From assembly GCA_034509735.1 (NCBI GenBank), contig JACGWO010000010.1:9933193-9997192 (forward strand): DNA of 64,000 nucleotides. Direction: 5' to 3'. The notes under the pieces were generated by a model, which worked only from the letters and a program-made list of their open reading frames with translations, was not told the origin of the DNA and did not search any database. Of this stretch, positions 58,412 to 64,000 are shown piece by piece. The position numbers and the translations under genes are program-made. Every line of letters starts with the position of its first letter. The first letter of the stretch is position 1. This DNA comes from Sesamum alatum. Lineage: Eukaryota > Streptophyta > Magnoliopsida > Lamiales > Pedaliaceae.

Positions 58412-59170
58412 CTAATTTTTTTGGATGAAAATTGGCAAGGTTCTCAACTCCAAAAGGTCAAAAATTATAGACGGGTGCTGGAACATTGCTAGACCAACAT
58501 CAGAAGGTAGGTTATGATCTTCATAGTCAGAGGTTATGACTATGATGTTACTCTGTACTTCATCCTCATTTGAGGTCAAATCAATTACCATATTGTGCTG
58601 CACAATGTTTACGTTGCCAGTGTCACTGGAAATATTAATCACTATCGGGTTTGAACCCCACGCTTCACGATTGAACTTCTCTTTGAATATCATATTAAGT
58701 GAATCGTATTCAGGATCTCTTCCATACAAGTAAGCTTTACTTAACTCCATGTCCTATACACTAAAAAGAAAATAAGGAGTGTGAGTTAAAAATCATGCCA
58801 AGTTTTGCAGTGAATGAAATTCAAGAAAGACAGAGATTTTTACCTTACACCAAACATTCCAGTGACATGGTAGGGCATGAATTATTCGTTCTCTTGGTCC
58901 CAAACAACTCCAACGGTGTCCAAAATTGTCTTAAAAACGTTATATAGTCGTTTGAGCTTTTTAAACCGTGTCCGACAAACATTGTAGTTAAATGATGTGC
59001 AAATGTATCATGCACCACCCCACGAGCCATCAGAATTGCATAGAATGCTGCTTCGCCATGACTCACATTTTCCTTTCTAGCTTCTTCTACTAGTACCTCA
59101 ATAAATATTTTGTCGATACTCTTCGTCCGGTTGGCATTGTAGAAAAAATCTCTTGGTATTGCTCAACCCT
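58412..59170 (-). pseudogene. Second MYB/SANT-like gene relic on the minus strand of the Harbinger element
   Basis: Minus strand: exon 59170-58850 reads PRDFFYNANRTKSIDKIFIE, then HGEAAFYAILMARGVVHDTF and AHHLTTMF. A shift follows into a frame with KKLKRLYNVFKTILDTVGVV. A GT-AG intron (~58842-58752) precedes the exon 58750-58412 (ELSKAYLYGRDPEYDSLNMI, acidic tail). The order (kinked helical DNA-binding-like domain, YLYGRDPEY linker, acidic serine-rich tail) resembles MYB/SANT-like proteins linked to plant Harbinger elements rather than a host gene. One frameshift, and the end of the tail may be changed. It converges with the plus-strand gene at 56695-57694. Confidence 0.6.
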
Positions 59171-59179
59171 AAGATTCGC

Positions 59180-59990
59180 TATTTTAGATAATTTTCTTTC
59201 CAGGTGACAATTTAACTAAATACTTTCAATTTTATGTTTGAAGTATGAATTTGAAACTCTGTAGATAGAAATGAAAAATGGTGATGTGACAACATCAAAA
59301 TGCATGTGAAATCATATAAAATCCTATTTAACAACGAAAAGATTTTACATATCAAATCAAATTTTACAAGAAAAGATTTGAATGATAGAGAAAATCAAAT
59401 TACGTATCAAGTTGGATTTCGTAAAGACGATATTAAGGTGCGAAAAAAATAGACAACTATTTAAATACATGTAAAATTTAAAAAAATACTGTTTGACTTT
59501 TTAAAATTTTCCGTGTTTGTATTTTGATAATTACTTGCATGATTAAAGAAATGTATTTTGAATTATAATTATTAAATAATAAAATATTATGAAAAATGGT
59601 ACTTCTTTCTTTTTTGGAATTTTGAAAAATATTTGAGTTTTGAGTAATTACTAAATTGAATAAGGATTTTGAAACTCTACTTCATATAAATATAGAAAAA
59701 TATATTCACAAATTGATTTTATTTTAAGGAATTGTTTTTCAATAAATAATTTGGAGGTTTTTTTTTTAAAATTTTTGTCACCATTCACAAGGTGCAATAA
59801 AAAAATGTAAATAACTTAAAAGATGATACACTAAATAGTCTTTTTACAATTAATCAAATTTTATAATCCCTTGAACCAAACACCATATTATATTATCACA
59901 TGATAAAATATTCTGCATATAATATCTCAAATCAGACAACATATAATGTAAGATAGGATTAATTATCATTCAATTTTCTATTCCACCAAG
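59180..59990. other. Right non-coding part of the second Harbinger element
   Basis: AT-rich, no genes seen. Confidence 0.5.
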
Positions 59991-60030
59991 TCACATCATA
60001 TCTAATCCTATCACATGAATCAAACGAGCC

Positions 60031-60411
60031 GAAAGGATAATTGGAATCTCTCTAAGATAGGAACGCGATGAACAATGACACTAGAATGGTTATTAGTGAA
60101 AATCATATATGAGGGCTTCTATTTATAGATGGTGTGGGGTCGCAACCAAGAGCCTTAACCCTTTGGAAAGGGCTTAGGCACTAGTTCAGAGGGCAAGCCA
60201 CAATAACCTAGTAAAGTGTCTTACTTGAAAGGCCACACTGTTTCGGTTAGAGGAATGTACCTGTCGGTTCCTTGAACATGTGAGAGATGACTGGGTGCCA
60301 TTATCAGCTTCCACATGATTCAAGTTAATGCCACTTGGATAAAGAAAAATTAATTAAATTTTCTCCAAAAAGGTATATACTTGACTCAACTTTAGCCTTA
60401 AGCCACAAGCA
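60031..60411. other. Spacer between Harbinger and LTR copy F
   Basis: Sequence at 60060-60310 (ATGAACAATGACACTAG, TTTATAGATGGTGTGGG) looks like decayed retrotransposon leader or LTR, but no boundaries can be supported. Confidence 0.35.
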
Positions 60412-61170
60412 TGTTAGAGTAGGTGGCCAAAAGGCTAATTAGATTAGTTGTTTAGTAATCTATTAGTATGATCTTTTTCAAATGTAATGTTAAATAATGT
60501 GAATAAATATTATTTATTGACCATTGTCGTGTTTATTTATTATGTTTGATCATATGTCATGGATAAAGCCCATAGACCATGAAAACCAATAAAGTTGGGA
60601 GAGCATTTGATGGCGACTATTAAACCAACTTTCGAAGGTTGGTCTACAATGTTCCAAGTCGAGAACCCTCGAGAAAGGCTGTTGAGGGTTCTATAGAGAC
60701 TTCCACTAAGTGATACATGCATTTGTTGCATGTAGAGTTTCATCGACGACTGACGTACGACGTCTATGCATCTTTAGTAGGTGCTTGACAAGCGGTTGTC
60801 AAGTTCACTGAACTGACTCGTAGGAGTTGTCATGTGGATGCCCATGAGGCATGACCGGTATGACTAGAACTCCTTGGCTCGATGGTACATGAATTAGTCC
60901 TTAGACTTGAGGAGGCACAATCCCCATGTGTATAGAGTGATTATATCTTGGTCTTGGCTAACGTGACTGTGTTTTGACCCGATACCAAAAGCTCTATTGT
61001 GGTGCAGTCAGAACATGCATGGAGGTTGGTGAGTTCCAAGATAGAATCCATCACCCATTATGAGATGATGACGATCTCCTATGTTCTTTAGGTTGTGATG
61101 ATCTACAGAAATCTATGGTCACAACTATTGATCAAATAGGAAAGGGGTATCCTATGTTGATTATGGAAAA
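60412..61170 (+). repeat. Copia LTR fragment (copy F)
   Basis: Starts TGTTAGAGTAGGTGGCC and parallels copies A and E2 (TTTGATGGCGACTATTAAACC, GTTCCAAGTCGAGAACCCTC, ACTGAACTGACTCG). It fades out around 61170. No internal region follows, so it is a truncated LTR. Confidence 0.75.
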
Positions 61171-61299
61171 CCACAAATAGGATTTACCCAAAAGACGACA
61201 AATTAAAGTTATTTCATGCACACTAACACATAAAAACTTAGTACATAAGAGACCCAAGTATTTCTCCTCTAGTGGTATCCACACATAATTTTCAAAAAC

Positions 61300-61625
61300 T
61301 TATTTGTGACAAGAATTTTGTGTGTGTTGTCGATCTTGATAATTAGTTATACATTATAGTGACAACAAAAATACAAGGAGAATTATTATTTTTTGTTACT
61401 TAATTGTCACTATACACATGCCATTAATTATTTTTAGGGACAATTTTATGTATAATTTTCTTGTCCGTAGTTATTAGTTATAAATGTTTATAAAATAATT
61501 GCCACTATTAAAGGTACAAAAATTATTATTACAAAAAAGTAATAGTATTCATAAATGCACAAAATTAATGAAAATATTAACATTTTCACTTTTTTTTGTC
61601 ACCAATATTCTAACTTTTTTGTGGG
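61300..61625. repeat. Cluster of GTGACAA/TTGTCAC motifs
   Basis: Several copies of TTGTGACAA, TAGTGACAAC and ATTGTCACTA in both orientations, like the block at 47890-48345. Probably decayed DNA-transposon sequence; no ends were identified. Confidence 0.4.
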
Positions 61626-61694
61626 TGTACACAAAACGGATATAAGGTGGATTAAGCAAGTTGTAGTCTGCCTCTATCCTAATAGTCCGAAAGG

Positions 61695-62041
61695 TTAAAT
61701 TACATTTTTAGGGAGAGGGGGTCCAACATTTTTAGTTCTCTACTTTACGTGATTTTCAAAATGGTTCAAACTTAGAAAAACTTAACAATTACCCCTATGC
61801 TTTACTGAACTTTCAGAATAATTCCAAAATTTTGAAAACACATTTATTCCCATAAATCCAACAGAGGACTAAATGTATCAAATTGTTTTAATTTTAGGAC
61901 CATTTTAAAAAAAAAAAATTGTAAAGTAGAAGACTAAATGCATTGACTTTTCTAATTTTGGGACCCTTTTAAAAATTTCATAAAGTAAAAAACCAAATAT
62001 GTTGAACGCTCTATCCTATGGGACTCAAAATATAATTTTCC
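61695..62041. mobile_element. MITE-like element with ~70-bp inverted ends
   Basis: The left end (AAATTACATTTTTAGGG... GTCCAACA... TACTTTACG) and the reverse complement of the right end (AAATTATATTTTGAGTCCC... GTTCAACA... TACTTTATG) match imperfectly over ~70 bp. The centre has repeated GGACTAAATG phrases. No coding content. Confidence 0.6.
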
Positions 62042-62247
62042 TGATCGAAAATGTGAAAATCTATAACTTACCTCATAAACTGCTTGTAGGCTCACATCCA
62101 TCCTATTCAAGCTAACCCCAATTAGTCTGACCCACTAAGATTCCTAATAATATGAACATGTAAACAATTATGTGTAAACTTAATTTAGTCGCAATCATAT
62201 GTATTTTAATTGTACAAAAGTAATTTTATCATTTACTAGTTGGACAA

Positions 62248-62750
62248 TGTTGAATATTTATCCATAGTTAGAGGTTACTGTATGATTGGGTCAATCTTAT
62301 CATCAATGGATGGGAAGGGTATTGATTGAATGTATCTTATCATCAATTAATAAGATGATAGAGTCAAAAAGAGAATTTAAAGTGGGTTATAAGTCTCTGT
62401 GACTTCACTATAAATAGGGAACCCACAAACTTAAGTGATATATCAGTTGTTACATTCTATAAGTCACATAGAAAATATAGAGGACCCAATACCTCAAAAT
62501 ACTATTAGATGTCTAGTGGAGAGCCACTAAATAACTCCAGAAATTTAGAGCGTGGATGTTGAAGAAGATATTGTTTGCTTTTGACGAACGTAGAATCATT
62601 GCACCGAGAAGGAGGTTAGATCCGTTTGTGGAGGTGAGATCTATTCATGATATAAATCTTACAAGAAGAGGAAAGCAATCATAACTCAAGCCATAAAAGA
62701 TCCATAAGGTTGGTATTCTGCTACTAACATAATCTGTTTGATGTGCATAT
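62248..62750 (+). repeat. Probable LTR fragment, truncated by a copia insertion
   Basis: Starts TGTTGAATATTTATCC and holds a TATA-like CTATAAATAGGG at 62410-62421. It is interrupted at 62750 by the LTR of the next element. No partner copy lies in the window, so this is an inference from the start, the promoter-like box and the abrupt end. Confidence 0.4.
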
Positions 62751-63001
62751 TGTTAGGAAAGAAAAAAGAAGATGAGTACTTTAAGACAACTCTAAAGATG
62801 AGTTTCTATGGAATTTCTTGTCTTATAAAATGCCAACTGCAAGTAGGTATTTATAGATGTACAAAATAACTTTCAAACTAGCCTAGTTAATAATTCCTCA
62901 TAATTTTGTGTCAATACTTAATTTGGTCCAAGACAATTATCAAAGCATACTAAATATGAATATTGATCGATCTTCTTGAAACTATTAAATCATTATCAAC
63001 A
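62751..63001 (-). repeat. 3' LTR of the right-edge copia element (251 bp)
   Basis: Minus strand TGTTGATAATG...CTTTCCTAACA. It directly follows a purine tract and obeys TG...CA. Confidence 0.75.
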
Positions 63002-63044
63002 ATAACCCCCCTTAATTTGAAATTTCATGCTTTACTCCAAGACA

Positions 63045-63990
63045 TGCTCTCAATCTTCAAAAATCTTCAATCTTTAACGGTTTCGTGAAAACGTCTGTAA
63101 CTTGATCTTGAGTCTTCACATGTTTGAGTTCCACCACTTTATTGTCAATGCATTCTCTTATAAAATAATACCTCGTATATATGTTTACTTCTGTCATGGA
63201 ACACCAAATTCTTAGCAAGTGCTTGTGTTGATTTATTGTCAATACAAATTTCTATCGCCTTTTCTTGAGACAAGTGAAGCTCTTTCAACAACTTTCTAAG
63301 CCAAACGGCATGGCAAGTGCAAGAACTTGCAGTCACTTATTTAGAGTCACAAATTGACAAACTTACAATAGGTTACTTCTTTGAACACATGGCCTACTGA
63401 GCCTGCCTTTAGTCAAATTTCCAGTCAGGTTGGAGAAAGTACGATGTGTGTCTCGATCTTGACACGAGATAGCACAATTACCCATGAAAAATACAAAACC
63501 AGTTGTACTTTTCCTATCGTCAATATCTCCTGCAAAGTTACTATCACAAAACCCTTTAAGCCTGAAATCATTGAATAGAGAGTAGAATATCCCAAAAAAA
63601 GGTACCTTTTAGGTAGCGAAGAGTCCTTTTAGCACCTTTCACATGGCTAGAAGTAGGAGTTTCCATGAAATGACTTATCACCCCAACCAGTCTTGTACAT
63701 GTCAAATTCTCAAACTTCCCACAAGACTTTGAATAAAGTCGGATTCTCTTTTCCTTCATCTTTAGACATGGATAGTTTCAAACCTGTCTCCATAGGTGTA
63801 TTTACAAGAGTGCAATCAAGCATATTAAATTTTCTTAAGACATCTTTTGCATATCCTGCTTGACAAAGGAATATACCTTCCTTCATTTGTTTCACCTCTA
63901 GACCCAAATAATATGACATGGGACCTAGATTAGTTATATCAAACTCAAGAGATATTTATTTTTTGAATTTTTCAAACAACCTCGGATTGT
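63045..63990 (-). pseudogene. copia RT C-terminus and RNase H, frameshifted
   Basis: Minus strand in order: ITNLGPMSYYLGLEVKQM and QAGYAKDVLRKFNMLDC (RT end), KGAKRTLRYLKGT, DSNFAGDIDDRKSTTGFVFF (RNase H), WLRKLLKEL, CIDNKSTQALAKN, FHDRSKHI, and the terminal VKTQDQVTDVFTKPL. Frames change at least four times and stops intervene, so it is inactive. The motifs place it firmly in Ty1/copia. Confidence 0.82.
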
Positions 63991-64000
63991 TTCCTGTAAA

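Larger units (their letters stand above)
52771..60030 (+). mobile_element. Second PIF/Harbinger transposon
   Basis: The left end GGCCCCACTTGGTTCGTG (52771-52788) and the reverse complement of the right end GGCTCGTTTGATTCATG (60014-60030) are imperfect inverted repeats. Flanks CAAA and GAAA leave the target duplication unresolved. Inside are a Harbinger transposase (54957-56319), a MYB/SANT gene on the same strand (56695-57694) and a second MYB/SANT-like relic on the minus strand (58412-59170). The genes differ clearly from those of the first Harbinger element, so this is a separate lineage. All are frameshifted. Confidence 0.72.
62751..64000 (-). mobile_element. 3' end of a Ty1/copia retrotransposon running off the right edge
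   Basis: On the minus strand: RT C-terminal and RNase H coding (about 63990-63010), a polypurine tract (AAGGGGGG, 63004-63011), then a 3' LTR (63001-62751). The 5' part lies beyond the window. The coding region is broken by frameshifts. Confidence 0.8.

Noticed and set aside
58412..59170. Host gene on the minus strand
   Set aside because: Frameshifted, inside Harbinger ends, and similar in layout to transposon-linked MYB/SANT-like proteins; kept as a relic, not a host gene.

Overview
This looks like a nuclear genomic window from a flowering plant, most likely a eudicot. It is AT-rich and dominated by Ty3/gypsy and Ty1/copia LTR retrotransposons, PIF/Harbinger and other DNA transposons, a Helitron-like element and MITEs. 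One host gene with canonical GT-AG introns is recognisable. There is no CRISPR array, operon or tRNA/rRNA gene. All protein, clade and family calls come from reading motifs by eye, with no database search.

Layout. (1) 1-7546: a chromodomain Ty3/gypsy element (Tekay/Del-like), with its 5' LTR cut by the window start; it sits inside (2) 7547-10491, the 3' half of a second chromovirus (Reina-like). (3) 10599-11083: a MITE with long inverted ends, then a gene-poor AT-rich spacer. (4) 12706-25129, minus strand: an apparently intact 11-exon S-acyltransferase gene, PAT10-like, 344 codons. I assembled it exon by exon and every junction keeps frame. Its 5.75-kb intron 7 carries an antisense Ty1/copia element (15156-18634). 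(5) 25.3-29.2 kb: decayed copia and plant En/Spm-type transposase fragments on the minus strand. (6) 29265-38987: a PIF/Harbinger transposon with matching ends and TAA target duplications, carrying a decayed transposase and a MYB/SANT-like second gene; a 5.3-kb internally deleted copia derivative (33159-~38460) has landed in it. (7) 39.8-41.2 kb: a ~100-bp tandem array interrupted by a short non-LTR retroposon, followed by a 402-bp tandem duplication. (8) 41485-46291: minus-strand copia relic of the same LTR family, interrupted by a gypsy solo LTR. (9) 46802-47108: a small Helitron-like element; 47.9-48.3 kb: a block of TAGTGACAA-type repeats. (10) 48350-52764: three stacked minus-strand copies of the same copia LTR family. 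(11) 52771-60030: a second, different PIF/Harbinger element with transposase, MYB/SANT ORF and an additional MYB/SANT-like gene relic on the opposite strand. (12) 60412-61170: another LTR-family copy, then a MITE, a probable truncated LTR, and the 3' end of a minus-strand copia element running off the right edge.

The only gene likely to work for the host is the PAT10-like palmitoyltransferase. Everything else is mobile DNA, nearly all of it frameshifted or truncated. The most useful outcome is the nesting chronology: same-family LTRs inserted in each other, Tekay inside Reina, copia inside Harbinger, and gypsy solo LTR inside a copia leader. I found no convincing undescribed system; the best candidates for a second look are an extra coiled-coil ORF ahead of gag in the Tekay element and the opposite-strand MYB/SANT gene in the second Harbinger element.
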